From Photobacterium sp. Ph5 (GTDB taxonomy: Bacteria > Pseudomonadota > Gammaproteobacteria > Enterobacterales > Vibrionaceae), in the NCBI RefSeq assembly GCF_022129445.1, contig NZ_JADQAQ010000008.1, forward strand, positions 1 to 64,000: a DNA stretch of 64,000 bases, given 5' to 3'. Shown here piece by piece: positions 53,293-61,254 of this stretch (the first letter of the stretch is position 1; every line of letters begins with the position of its first letter). Made by a program: the position numbers and the translations under genes. The notes beneath the pieces are model-generated. The model saw only the letters and a program-made list of their open reading frames with translations, was not told where the DNA came from and searched no databases.

Positions 53293-53583
53293 TTATTGGC
53301 CTGCGCAATCGATCGACATTTTACCATCAGCATCGCGAGATAGGGTGATAGTTGTACTTGCTTTTGATACACCTTTCGGTAAGTAAACCGCACATTTCTC
53401 AAAGCTTGGTACCAGTGCTTTATTGATTGTTTTAACTGCTTGTTTTTGGCTATCAACATTGTCACCCGAATAAACGGTAATGCTATCTACTTGTGCCAGC
53501 ATTTGCTCAGAATGTTTAGCTGGGGCTGCATGTGCGAAAACAGAAACAGAGCTAAGTGCAAGTAATAGTAATACTTTTTTCAT
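53293..53583 (-). CDS. Small periplasmic protein, 96 residues
   Basis: It has a signal peptide (MKKVLLLLALSSVSVFAHA-AP). The mature part of about 76 residues has two cysteines (KCAVYLP and DCAGQ at the end) that could form a disulfide. The family is not recognised. A terminator lies just downstream. Confidence 0.68.
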   Translation of the reverse strand: MKKVLLLLALSSVSVFAHAAPAKHSEQMLAQVDSITVYSGDNVDSQKQAVKTINKALVPSFEKCAVYLPKGVSKASTTITLSRDADGKMSIDCAGQ

Positions 53584-53979
53584 TATATACCTCTAATAAT
53601 TTAATGATTCTTGTGCGTTGGTTCGGTTGCTAATATAGTCATAAATCAAAACTAAATGAATAAAAAATTATCTAAAAACGATAATTAATTGTTGTTAGGT
53701 TTGTTGTGATTATGGTGGGGGGGGGAACTAATGCATTGATTATTAGAAATAAATAATGAATTAGACTTGTTGAAAGGCAAAACCATAGTGGCGTTTTTTT
53801 ACATGTGTTTTTGTAGAAAAAGCACACAGCTCTCTGTTTGTGTGTGATTAGAGGTGGATTATTGCTGTTATTTCTGGGTGAAATTAGTCATTTTTTTCTG
53901 ATTTATTAACTACTTTGTAACTTACGCAAATAAATGGTATTTACCTAATACTCGTCACTTTTTACATGGATGTACTTTA
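53584..53979. other. Divergent intergenic region, 396 bp
   Basis: It holds promoters for the exported protein and the exporter. A G8 run at 53718-53725 is notable in such AT-rich DNA. No ORF or named operator was found. Confidence 0.35.
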
Positions 53980-54582
53980 ATGACAACCTTTCTTGCAGGC
54001 TTTTCGCTTGGCTTATCTTTAATACTGGCAATTGGTTCTCAAAATGCATTTGTATTGAAACAAGGGCTTAAGAATCAATATGTGTTTATCGTCTGTATTG
54101 TTTGTGCATTATCTGATGCGTTATTGATTAGTTTTGGCGTCGCTGGTTTTGGCGTTATTGTCAGTAAGTATCCAGATATTGAAACAGTGGCGCGTTACGG
54201 TGGCGCTATTTTCTTAACAGTTTATGGGCTGTTGAGTTTTAAATCAGCATTGATGACGGATCATGCTTTGCTTACCGATCAAAAAACATCAGGTTCCTTA
54301 TTAAAAACAGTACTAACTTGTTTGGCTTTTACGTGGTTAAACCCGCATGTGTATTTGGATACAGTTGTGCTACTTGGATCTATTTCTACTCAATATCAAC
54401 CCTATGCGTGGCAATTCGGGTTAGGGGCAATCACGGCATCTTTTGTGTTTTTCTTTTCGTTGGGCTATGGATCGCGTCTATTAGCTCCATTATTTAAGCA
54501 GCCTAAAGCATGGAAGGTGTTAGAAATACTGGTATGGGTAATTATGTTATCTATTGCGACATCATTGGTTATCGGTATTTGA
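53980..54582 (+). CDS. LysE/ArgO-family amino-acid exporter
   Basis: This 200-residue protein has six helices and the LysE/ArgO pattern: GFSLGLSLILAIGSQNAFVL, CALSDALLISFGVAG, and FTWLNPHVYLDTVVLLGSIS. The last is the ArgO-type NPHvYLDTvvLlG motif, so export of arginine or lysine is likely. No divergent argP/lysG regulator is present. It is single. Confidence 0.87.
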   Translation: MTTFLAGFSLGLSLILAIGSQNAFVLKQGLKNQYVFIVCIVCALSDALLISFGVAGFGVIVSKYPDIETVARYGGAIFLTVYGLLSFKSALMTDHALLTDQKTSGSLLKTVLTCLAFTWLNPHVYLDTVVLLGSISTQYQPYAWQFGLGAITASFVFFFSLGYGSRLLAPLFKQPKAWKVLEILVWVIMLSIATSLVIGI

Positions 54583-54723
54583 GCAATTTTTATTAAAGAG
54601 TGTTGATCTATCGCTACAACAGCTGTATTGGAATATCACGTTTATAGTATAAAGCCGGACCATAAGAGCGTAGGATGAATATAATTATAAAAGTAGGGTG
54701 CACATGGTGCATTAGCATTTAGT

Positions 54724-56061
54724 ATGCAATTAACACAAAAACCGTTAAAAAATAACGCATTACTTATTTCAATCCAAACGCCACAATTTAAAGGCGATGA
54801 AGCAAAAAGCTCATTAGAAGAATTAGCACGTTTAGTTACCACATTAGGCTTTAAAGTTGTTGGAACACAGTCTCAGAAACTTAGTTCAACAAAAAAAATG
54901 AGCGTATTAGGTTCTGGGAAAATGGCTGAGATCGCGCAGTTAACAGGGAATCTTGGCGTTATTGAAGACGATGGTGAAGATGCTCCCCTTGATGACATCG
55001 ATTTTATGGATGTGTCACTCGATGATTTACCCAGCGTACTTGCCGATGTAGTGGTGTTTGACTGCGATTTAAGCCCATCTCAATTACGTAATGTAGAAAA
55101 CCAATTAGGTGTTGAAGTGTTTGATCGCACTGGCATCATCATTGAGATATTTAGCCGTCATGCTCGAACTCGAACAGCCCGTCTACAAGTTGAAATTGCC
55201 CGGTTAAATTATTTAGCACCGCGTTTACGTGAATCCACCAGCGGTAATAAAGAACGCCAAATGGGTAAGGGTGCGGGTGAGACAACACTGGAACTTGATC
55301 GTCGTAAAATTCGTGATCAATTGGCTGAATTACGACGTGAATTAGTTAGTGTTCAAGATGAAATGAAAGGGCGTCGAACTCAACGTTCTGAGCTTTTTTG
55401 TGTGGCGTTAGTGGGCTATACCAATGCGGGTAAGTCTTCTATGATGCGAGCATTAACAGGCAGTGATGTTGAAGGCGAAAATAAATTATTTGCTACGCTA
55501 GATACTACTGTTCGCGCCTTAAAACCAGAAACACAACCGCGTATTTTAGTATCAGATACTGTTGGTTTTATTAAAAAATTGCCGCATGATTTAGTTGCGT
55601 CTTTCCATTCAACCTTGGCTGAAGCCCATGATGCATCACTATTGTTATATGTCGTTGATGCGTCTGATGTATCTTTCCGCTCGCAGTTAGATGTTGTTCA
55701 TGAAGTATTAAAAGAAGTCGGCGTGGATAGCATTAAAAAGCTTTTGGTACTGAACAAATCTGATCAATTAAGTGTTGAGCAGCAACAAGCATTAATGGTT
55801 GAATTTCCTGATGCTATGATGACGTCAACCCGAAACCCGTTAGATATTGCTAAACTTCATCAATACATTATCGATGTAGCTCAACATGAAATGATCGAAG
55901 AAGAAATCATAGTGCCTTATACAGCAAAAGGACTGATGGGAGATATCCGTTCTGCGATGAGCGTGACGAAAGAAAAATATGAATATGATCATATAAAGCT
56001 AACTGTTCGTTCTAATGAGATTGAACTCGCACGTTTGAAAAAACGGATGTCTGAATACTAA
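54724..56061 (+). CDS. HflX-family GTPase
   Basis: This 445-residue GTPase has the HflX N-terminal domain, including GSGKMAEIA and VVFDCDLSPSQLRNVE. A central coiled coil carries the glycine-rich loop motif (MGKGAGETTLELDRRKIRD). The G domain has GYTNAGKSS (P-loop), DTVGFIKKLP and NKSD. HflX splits or rescues stalled ribosomes. An acidic insert of about 30 residues (around 79-105; EDDGEDAPLDDIDF) is unusual. It is not beside hfq/hflKC, the usual place for hflX, so it may be a second copy. Confidence 0.88.
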   Translation: MQLTQKPLKNNALLISIQTPQFKGDEAKSSLEELARLVTTLGFKVVGTQSQKLSSTKKMSVLGSGKMAEIAQLTGNLGVIEDDGEDAPLDDIDFMDVSLDDLPSVLADVVVFDCDLSPSQLRNVENQLGVEVFDRTGIIIEIFSRHARTRTARLQVEIARLNYLAPRLRESTSGNKERQMGKGAGETTLELDRRKIRDQLAELRRELVSVQDEMKGRRTQRSELFCVALVGYTNAGKSSMMRALTGSDVEGENKLFATLDTTVRALKPETQPRILVSDTVGFIKKLPHDLVASFHSTLAEAHDASLLLYVVDASDVSFRSQLDVVHEVLKEVGVDSIKKLLVLNKSDQLSVEQQQALMVEFPDAMMTSTRNPLDIAKLHQYIIDVAQHEMIEEEIIVPYTAKGLMGDIRSAMSVTKEKYEYDHIKLTVRSNEIELARLKKRMSEY

Positions 56062-56372
56062 AACATGATGTAGATAGCGTTAAGTTGAGCGCTTATTAAG
56101 TGATTAAATAACGATGTAATATTGCTTGTTTGTTACGACTTGTTAAGACGCTAGATTGATGTTTAAAATCAGTTTTTGAACCTTTGCAACAAATGTTTGA
56201 TTGGACACCAAAAGTAGATAAATCATGGTTTTTTATGCAAAGTGTTTATGGTTGTTTAAGCTTTGAACAAGCTTAGGGAGTAAACGCAAAAAAATAGGAT
56301 TTGTACTACTATAACACTTGCTATAAATCTGTATCTTGGTGTAATTTCTCACAACTATTTTTATTTGGAATT
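56062..56372. other. Intergenic region, 311 bp, with efpL leader
   Basis: No ORF with good support. TTGTAC (about 56299) and TATAAA (about 56320) at 15-bp spacing may be the efpL promoter. Confidence 0.35.
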
Positions 56373-56378
56373 ATGATC

Positions 56379-56951
56379 ATGCCAAAGGCTAGTGACATTA
56401 AAAAATTTGCTGCTGTTGAAATCAACGGTAAAGTAGGTCTTGTTAAAGAAATTAGTAAGCTAACGCCTAGTGGTCGTGCTGGCGCAAGTCTTTACAGAAT
56501 GCGTATTTATGATGTAGCTACTGGTACTAAATCAGACGTAAGCTTCAAAGCTGATGAAATGGTTAACTTAGCTGATTTCCGTCGTACTAAAGCATCATTC
56601 TCTTACATCGATGGTGAAGAGTATGTATTTATGGATGATGAAGATTACACACCATACTCATTCAACAAAGAAGCAATCGCAGAAGAACTACTATTCATCA
56701 CTGAAGATACGAAGGGTATCGAAGTTCTTACTGTTGATGGCGCGCCTGTTGCAATCGAACTTCCAGCGACAGTTGAACTAACTATCGTTGAAACTGATCC
56801 ATCAATCAAAGGTGCTTCTGCAAGTGCTCGTACTAAGCCAGCTACACTTTCAACAGGCCTAGTTGTTCAAGTTCCAGAATACATCGCGAATGGCGAAAAA
56901 ATTAAAGTTAACACGGCTGAGCAAAAGTTCATGAGCCGCGCTGACAAGTAA
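56379..56951 (+). CDS. efpL: Elongation factor P-like protein EfpL (YeiP)
   Basis: This 190-residue paralogue of EF-P helps ribosomes through polyproline and other difficult motifs. The start [10 protein letters not shown] matches E. coli YeiP; in-frame upstream codons, including ATG at 56373, are unnecessary. The tip of domain I has Arg33 ([13 protein letters not shown]) in place of the modified lysine of [28 protein letters not shown]-like [20 protein letters not shown] and [14 protein letters not shown] are EfpL hallmarks. Confidence 0.95.
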   Translation: MPKASDIKKFAAVEINGKVGLVKEISKLTPSGRAGASLYRMRIYDVATGTKSDVSFKADEMVNLADFRRTKASFSYIDGEEYVFMDDEDYTPYSFNKEAIAEELLFITEDTKGIEVLTVDGAPVAIELPATVELTIVETDPSIKGASASARTKPATLSTGLVVQVPEYIANGEKIKVNTAEQKFMSRADK

Positions 56952-56977
56952 TAGATTACTTATAATCTATACTGAAT

Positions 56978-57030
56978 AAAACCAGCCTTCATCTTGCTGA
57001 CTTCAGTTAAGCAGATGGGCTGGTTTTTTA
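56978..57030 (+). terminator. Terminator of efpL
   Basis: AAACCAGCC...CATCTTGCT pairs with AGCAGATGGGCTGGTTT in a long stem, followed by six T. Confidence 0.88.
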
Positions 57031-57061
57031 TTTGTTGCACTACGTCACGGAGCAATGGATA

Positions 57062-57538
57062 GTGCTATATAAAATACGAAAAGCAGAAAAATCAGATCTT
57101 ATAGCTATGTACCAATTAGAACGTGAACTATTTGGTGAGCATTGTTATCCCGATTTTTTATTTCGCCAAGCATATGATTGTTGGCCAAGTGGACTATTAG
57201 TTGCTGTTTCTAAGTGTGAGCATGTCGTAGGGTATGTACTTGCAAGCCCAAGCTTTAATATACAAGCTGAAACACAGCGTGAAGCGTGGATATTAGGTAT
57301 TGCAGTAGATAAACAGATGCAAGGTCAAGGTGTTGGGAAAGCATTATTAAATGAGATGTTAGTGCAGTTAACGGATTACAATCGAATTTTATTAACTGTG
57401 CACCCAGAGAACAATGCAATGAAGCTATATCAGGCAATAGGTTTTGTTGATATAGAGCAAGAAGATGATTATTTTGGTTGTGGTTCACCAAGAATTAAGA
57501 TGTGCTTTAATCGTTCGATATCATTTATTCGGAAATAA
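57062..57538 (+). CDS. GNAT-family N-acetyltransferase, RimI-like
   Basis: The GTG at 57062 is preferred, with GGAG nine nt upstream. The 158-residue protein begins MLYKIRKAEKSDLIAMYQLE and has the acetyl-CoA motif GIAVDKQMQGQGVGKALLNE and VHPENNAMKLYQAIGF, like RimI-type protein acetyltransferases. The substrate is not determined. It ends against the cold-shock gene terminator. Confidence 0.87.
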   Translation: MLYKIRKAEKSDLIAMYQLERELFGEHCYPDFLFRQAYDCWPSGLLVAVSKCEHVVGYVLASPSFNIQAETQREAWILGIAVDKQMQGQGVGKALLNEMLVQLTDYNRILLTVHPENNAMKLYQAIGFVDIEQEDDYFGCGSPRIKMCFNRSISFIRK

Positions 57539-57562
57539 AAAAGGGTACCCTAAGATACCCTT
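57535..57562 (-). terminator. Terminator of the first cold-shock gene
   Basis: On the minus strand AAGGGTA-TCTTAGGG-TACCCTT is followed by TTTTATTT. It overlaps the end of the convergent GNAT gene. Confidence 0.75.
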
Positions 57563-57586
57563 ACTTCTTCAACTGTTCGTTGTAGA

Positions 57587-57796
57587 TTAGATGCGCTCAA
57601 CGTTAGCAGCTTGAGGACCTTTTTGGCCTTGCTCAACGTCAAAAGAAACCTTTTGACCTTCTGCTAGAGATTTGAAGCCTTCACCAGCGATAGCACGGAA
57701 GTGAACGAATACGTCAGCGCCGCCATTGTCTTGAGTGATGAAACCGAAACCTTTCTCATCGTTGAACCACTTAACGATACCAGTTGCTTTAGACAT
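57587..57796 (-). CDS. Cold-shock protein, CspA family
   Basis: This 69-residue single OB-fold protein has RNP1 KGFGFITQ (about 15-22) and RNP2 VFVHF (about 30-34). It binds RNA as a chaperone, often on cold or growth shift. It differs from its neighbour at a handful of positions. AGGAGACATT precedes the ATG. Long 5' leaders are typical of the family, and about 480 bp of gene-free sequence lies upstream. Confidence 0.95.
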   Translation of the reverse strand: MSKATGIVKWFNDEKGFGFITQDNGGADVFVHFRAIAGEGFKSLAEGQKVSFDVEQGQKGPQAANVERI

Positions 57797-58206
57797 GTAA
57801 TGTCTCCTGAAAATAAATTAATGTGTTACTTATGTACAAAAGAATATTGAAGCGCTTCAGGACAACTGTGTACGTTTGAACAGTGTAACGAAGTTTTTCT
57901 TTCACTTTGTTTCATAAATAGTCCTGTTTTGCAGGACGTTGATATTAAGCCATTTTCGATTTTAAAGAGCAAGTGAGTTACTTACTTATCGCGTTATAAT
58001 GTGAGCCATATTACAAAAAAATCGTAAAAAAACTTATGAAATAGGTGTCTTATTGAGCGGGGTGGTTAATTCTTATCAGGAATTCGAATAATAATAGATC
58101 TATCAACATCTATAAGTGTGCTCTAATCTTGCATTTTTAACTAATAAATTACTTGTATATAGTCGATTATGGGTGTGGTGTGAGGTAGGGGGAGGTTAAT
58201 TGTTGG
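57797..58206. other. Gene-free leader/promoter region of the first csp gene
   Basis: 410 bp with no ORF on either strand, probably promoter plus a long structured 5' UTR as known for csp genes. No exact cold-box match identified. Confidence 0.4.
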
Positions 58207-58234
58207 CAAAAAAAAGGGCCGTGATGACCCTTTT
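58207..58234 (-). terminator. Terminator of the second cold-shock gene
   Basis: AAAGGG-TCATCACGG-CCCTTT on the minus strand followed by more T. Confidence 0.78.
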
Positions 58235-58279
58235 ATCAAGTGCTATGTGAACTAACTCGAGAGTTATATAAGCAAGTAT

Positions 58280-58489
58280 TTATGCTTTTTCAACATTTGC
58301 AGCTTGTAGACCTTTAGGACCTTGCTCTGTTTCGTAAGAAACTTTTTGTCCTTCAGTTAGGGTTTTGAAACCGTCGCCAGTAATCGCACGGAAGTGTACA
58401 AATACGTCAGCACCGCCGTTATCCTGAGTGATAAAACCAAAACCTTTCTCTTCGTTAAACCACTTAACGGTACCTGTTGCTTTTGACAT
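58280..58489 (-). CDS. Cold-shock protein, CspA family, second copy
   Basis: This 69-residue paralogue of the gene 480 bp downstream has identical RNP1 and RNP2 motifs and a more diverged C-terminal third ([20 protein letters not shown]). AGGAGAGAAC precedes the ATG. Tandem csp copies often differ in temperature response. Both copies have their own terminator and leader. Confidence 0.95.
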   Translation of the reverse strand: MSKATGTVKWFNEEKGFGFITQDNGGADVFVHFRAITGDGFKTLTEGQKVSYETEQGPKGLQAANVEKA

Positions 58490-59007
58490 GTTCTCTCCTG
58501 ATAAACTTTACATCAAACACTGTGTTGCCAATATCGGGTTACGACGCTATTTGAGCTTGAACACTTCTAGGAAGCTATCCTTGTCCAGATTGCATTGTTG
58601 TAAACGAGTACTGGTCTATTTCAAGAGTAGGCGTTGATATGCTATTTGCAAATACAATAAGACTTTTTTTGTGGGAGAATTCACAAAAGATACCATTTTG
58701 TTATTGCACATTACATCTATTGTCTAATTGTCATAATTATTAATTAAAATAAGATGATTTATTGTAAAATATCAAAAAGTTGTTGATTGGTTTGTGCGAT
58801 ATTTAAGCGAGAAACATAAGTTGATGTTCATAGAATCATCATTGAGCATTTAATCATGAGTATTGCTTGAGTTTACGAATGACTTTCTGATATAACGATT
58901 TCAGTAATAAACTGAGACTCGACGGTTATGTACTAGGAAGTGCATTATTTCTATCCCTTGCATTAAATCAGTTTCACAAGGTTTTATTTTCAGACTAAGG
59001 ACTACAC
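58490..59007. other. Divergent region, 518 bp
   Basis: It holds the leader of the second csp gene (minus) and the promoter of the coiled-coil gene (plus). An antisense-looking ORF at 58428-58637 is not supported. Confidence 0.4.
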
Positions 59008-59319
59008 ATGAACAACATCCTTGAACTCGTTCGTCAAACACGTCGTAAAAACAAACTAAAACGCGAAATTCTAGACAACGATCGTAAGATTCGCGATAAC
59101 CGTAAGCGTGTTGAGTTATTAGAGAACTTGATGGATTACATTAAGGCCGATATGAGCCACGATCAAATTGTTGAAATCGTTGAAAACATGAAAGGCGATT
59201 ACGAAGATCGTGTTGATGATCATATCATCATCAGCGCAGAGCTTTCTAAAGAGCGTCGTGAAGTAAGCAAGTCAGTAAAAGAGCTAAAGAAAGCTGAGAT
59301 CGTTGCACATAAACACTAA
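59008..59319 (+). CDS. Small charged coiled-coil protein, unknown function
   Basis: This 103-residue protein begins [20 protein letters not shown]. It is predicted almost entirely helical, with two heptad-rich segments (about 15-48 and 70-100) and very high Lys/Arg/Glu/Asp content. No cysteines or membrane spans. Strong codon preference and a clean terminator suggest good expression. I recall similar proteins in Vibrio but no function. Confidence 0.72.
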   Translation: MNNILELVRQTRRKNKLKREILDNDRKIRDNRKRVELLENLMDYIKADMSHDQIVEIVENMKGDYEDRVDDHIIISAELSKERREVSKSVKELKKAEIVAHKH

Positions 59320-59376
59320 ACAACACTCAAAGCTGAAGTATATAATATACTTCAGCTTATATAGTTAGTTGAAATT

Positions 59377-59403
59377 AAACCGAGCTTAATGCTCGGTTTT
59401 TTT
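59377..59403 (+). terminator. Terminator of the coiled-coil gene
   Basis: ACCGAGC-TTAAT-GCTCGGT followed by T7. Confidence 0.92.
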
Positions 59404-59483
59404 GTATCTATTGTAAGTATTAACAATGTCTTATGTGCTAACGTTGTTAATTTGAAAGCTAACGACAACGATGCATTTGAGGC

Positions 59484-59552
59484 AAAAAATAGCCCGAAAC
59501 GACTCCTGTCTCGGGCCTAGGGGAATGGCTCTCGTAAGAGCCTTGCGCTAAC
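59484..59552 (-). ncRNA. Candidate small RNA or 3' UTR element downstream of rsmF
   Basis: On the minus strand two GC-rich hairpins follow each other: GGCTCTTACGAGAGCC (59526-59541), then GCCCGAGAC-AGGAGTC-GTTTCGGGC (about 59492-59516), ending in TATTTTTTG. The second is a strong terminator about 160 bp past the rsmF stop. A TTGAAA / TTTACT pair with 16-bp spacing just upstream on the same strand could start a separate RNA of about 65 nt. Without it, this is simply a long rsmF 3' UTR. Confidence 0.4.
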
Positions 59553-59673
59553 TGGTTAGTAAATGGAGTTTGATTACACTTTCAATGTTAGTTGAATAAT
59601 GTTTATTTTCCAGTTATTGCATTTAATAAAATCATCATTAACGCTGCTTTATGAAATTAACGATATTTTTATC

Positions 59674-61104
59674 TTAAATATCAAATAGGTTAGTATCGCG
59701 AACTAATTCACGAGGTAAGCCATTTTTGATACGGTTGCTCACCCATTTGCCAATACCAATAGGGTAATCACGGTAAGTAACAATCACTTCACCTTTACCT
59801 GCCGGTATTTCTGGGCGAATATCGCGTCCCATGAACCACTCTTTAGCTTGTTCAACGTTAAGTTCAATGGCTGTAGACTCTTTGCCTGTTGCCAATGTCA
59901 TTACCGCTTCATGCTGCCAGCGATAACCTTTCTTGTGTTGTTCTGCGAGCTTAATACCAATACGTTGGAAACGAATTTCACCAATTAAAGTACGTAGCTG
60001 AGAAGGGAATAGCCAAACTTCTTTATCACGTAACCAAACATCATGTTGCTCAGGTAAGGTAATATCTAAATCTTGTTTTAGCTGTTGGGCTATCTCTTGT
60101 TGTTCTTTTTCTTTAAGCTGAGTAAATGGGAATTTACCCATACGCTTTTTCACGCTATCGGTTTCAACAGGTGCCAGCTTACGAATACGAGCAACAAAGA
60201 AACCTTCGCTATCAAAAATCTGTGGGTAAACGTGTAGGAAACCATCTTCCGTAAGTGACTTCTCCGCGCCATCAAATAAGGTATTTAATGGCTCAAATTC
60301 TACAGCGTCACCAAATTTTTCTTTTAAAAAATGACAGACTTCTTGGTTTTCACTTTGGTTTAACGTACATGTCGAATACACCATAACACCGCCAGTTTTC
60401 AGAGCCTGGAAAGCGCTAACAATTAGATTTCGTTGTACTTCAGCAATTTCATCAATAGAAGCTAGGCTCCAATTTGCCATGGCATCTTCATCTTTACGAA
60501 TTGCACCTTCACCAGAGCATGGCGCATCTAATAAGATGGAATCAAAAGATTCAGGTGCCCATGTGCCAAATACACAACCATCAAAATGGGTCAGTGCTGC
60601 ATTGTGAACACCACAGCGTTGTAAGTTTGAATGGAGTACTTTAATACGGCTAGCGGCTAATTCGTTGGCAACCAGTGCGCCACGATTTTGCATTGCACAA
60701 GCTATTTGGGTAGTTTTAGAGCCCGGTGCTGATGCCATATCTAATACACAATCTAATGCGTCATTATCTTTAAGCAACGCGGTTACAGGCATCATAGAGC
60801 TGGCTTCTTGAATATAGAAAAGTCCTGCCATGTGTTCTGCTGTATTACCGAGAGAAACCGTGTCTTCGTCTTCTCGTTCAATCCAAAAGCCGGTATCACA
60901 CCAAGGAATAGGTGTTAATGTCCAACCACGGTTAGCAACACGGTCTAAGAAATCCTCAACACTAATTTTAAGTGTATTGACACGAATGCTGCGACGAAGA
61001 GGTGTTTTACAACAAGCAATAAATTCATCGATATCTAAATGCTCAGGCATGGTTTGCTTGATTAAATCGATAAATGCGTCTGGGATGTGAATATTCGGAT
61101 GCAA
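59674..61104 (-). CDS. rsmF: 16S rRNA m5C1407 methyltransferase RsmF
   Basis: This 476-residue SAM-dependent RNA m5C methyltransferase (YebU) has the SAM site DMASAPGSKTTQIA, motif IV DAPCSGEGA with one catalytic Cys, and motif VI STCTLNQSENQEVC with the nucleophilic Cys. A C-terminal PUA-like domain follows (about 330-476). Gene order letA-letB-rsmF is as in E. coli yebS-yebT-yebU. A terminator upstream implies its own promoter in 61105-61207. Confidence 0.95.
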   Translation of the reverse strand: MHPNIHIPDAFIDLIKQTMPEHLDIDEFIACCKTPLRRSIRVNTLKISVEDFLDRVANRGWTLTPIPWCDTGFWIEREDEDTVSLGNTAEHMAGLFYIQEASSMMPVTALLKDNDALDCVLDMASAPGSKTTQIACAMQNRGALVANELAASRIKVLHSNLQRCGVHNAALTHFDGCVFGTWAPESFDSILLDAPCSGEGAIRKDEDAMANWSLASIDEIAEVQRNLIVSAFQALKTGGVMVYSTCTLNQSENQEVCHFLKEKFGDAVEFEPLNTLFDGAEKSLTEDGFLHVYPQIFDSEGFFVARIRKLAPVETDSVKKRMGKFPFTQLKEKEQQEIAQQLKQDLDITLPEQHDVWLRDKEVWLFPSQLRTLIGEIRFQRIGIKLAEQHKKGYRWQHEAVMTLATGKESTAIELNVEQAKEWFMGRDIRPEIPAGKGEVIVTYRDYPIGIGKWVSNRIKNGLPRELVRDTNLFDI

Positions 61105-61207
61105 TGAAAGGATCTCTATTAACTAGCTAATGGCGCTGATTTTATAACAGATTGGTATGAATTGCAGTTTTTGCTAAAACAAAGGGTAATAAAGGTTTTT
61201 TGCTGAA

Positions 61208-61235
61208 TAAAAAAAGAGCACCGAAGTGCTCTTTT
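61208..61235 (-). terminator. Terminator of letB
   Basis: On the minus strand AAAAGAGCAC-TTCG-GTGCTCTTTT with further T; the UUCG tetraloop is a hallmark of a stable hairpin. Confidence 0.93.
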
Positions 61236-61254
61236 ATCTATTGGTATAATGTTG

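Noticed and set aside
58428-58637. 69-residue plus-strand ORF over the second csp gene
   Set aside because: It is antisense to the csp start and leader, with no ribosome site; explained as a shadow.
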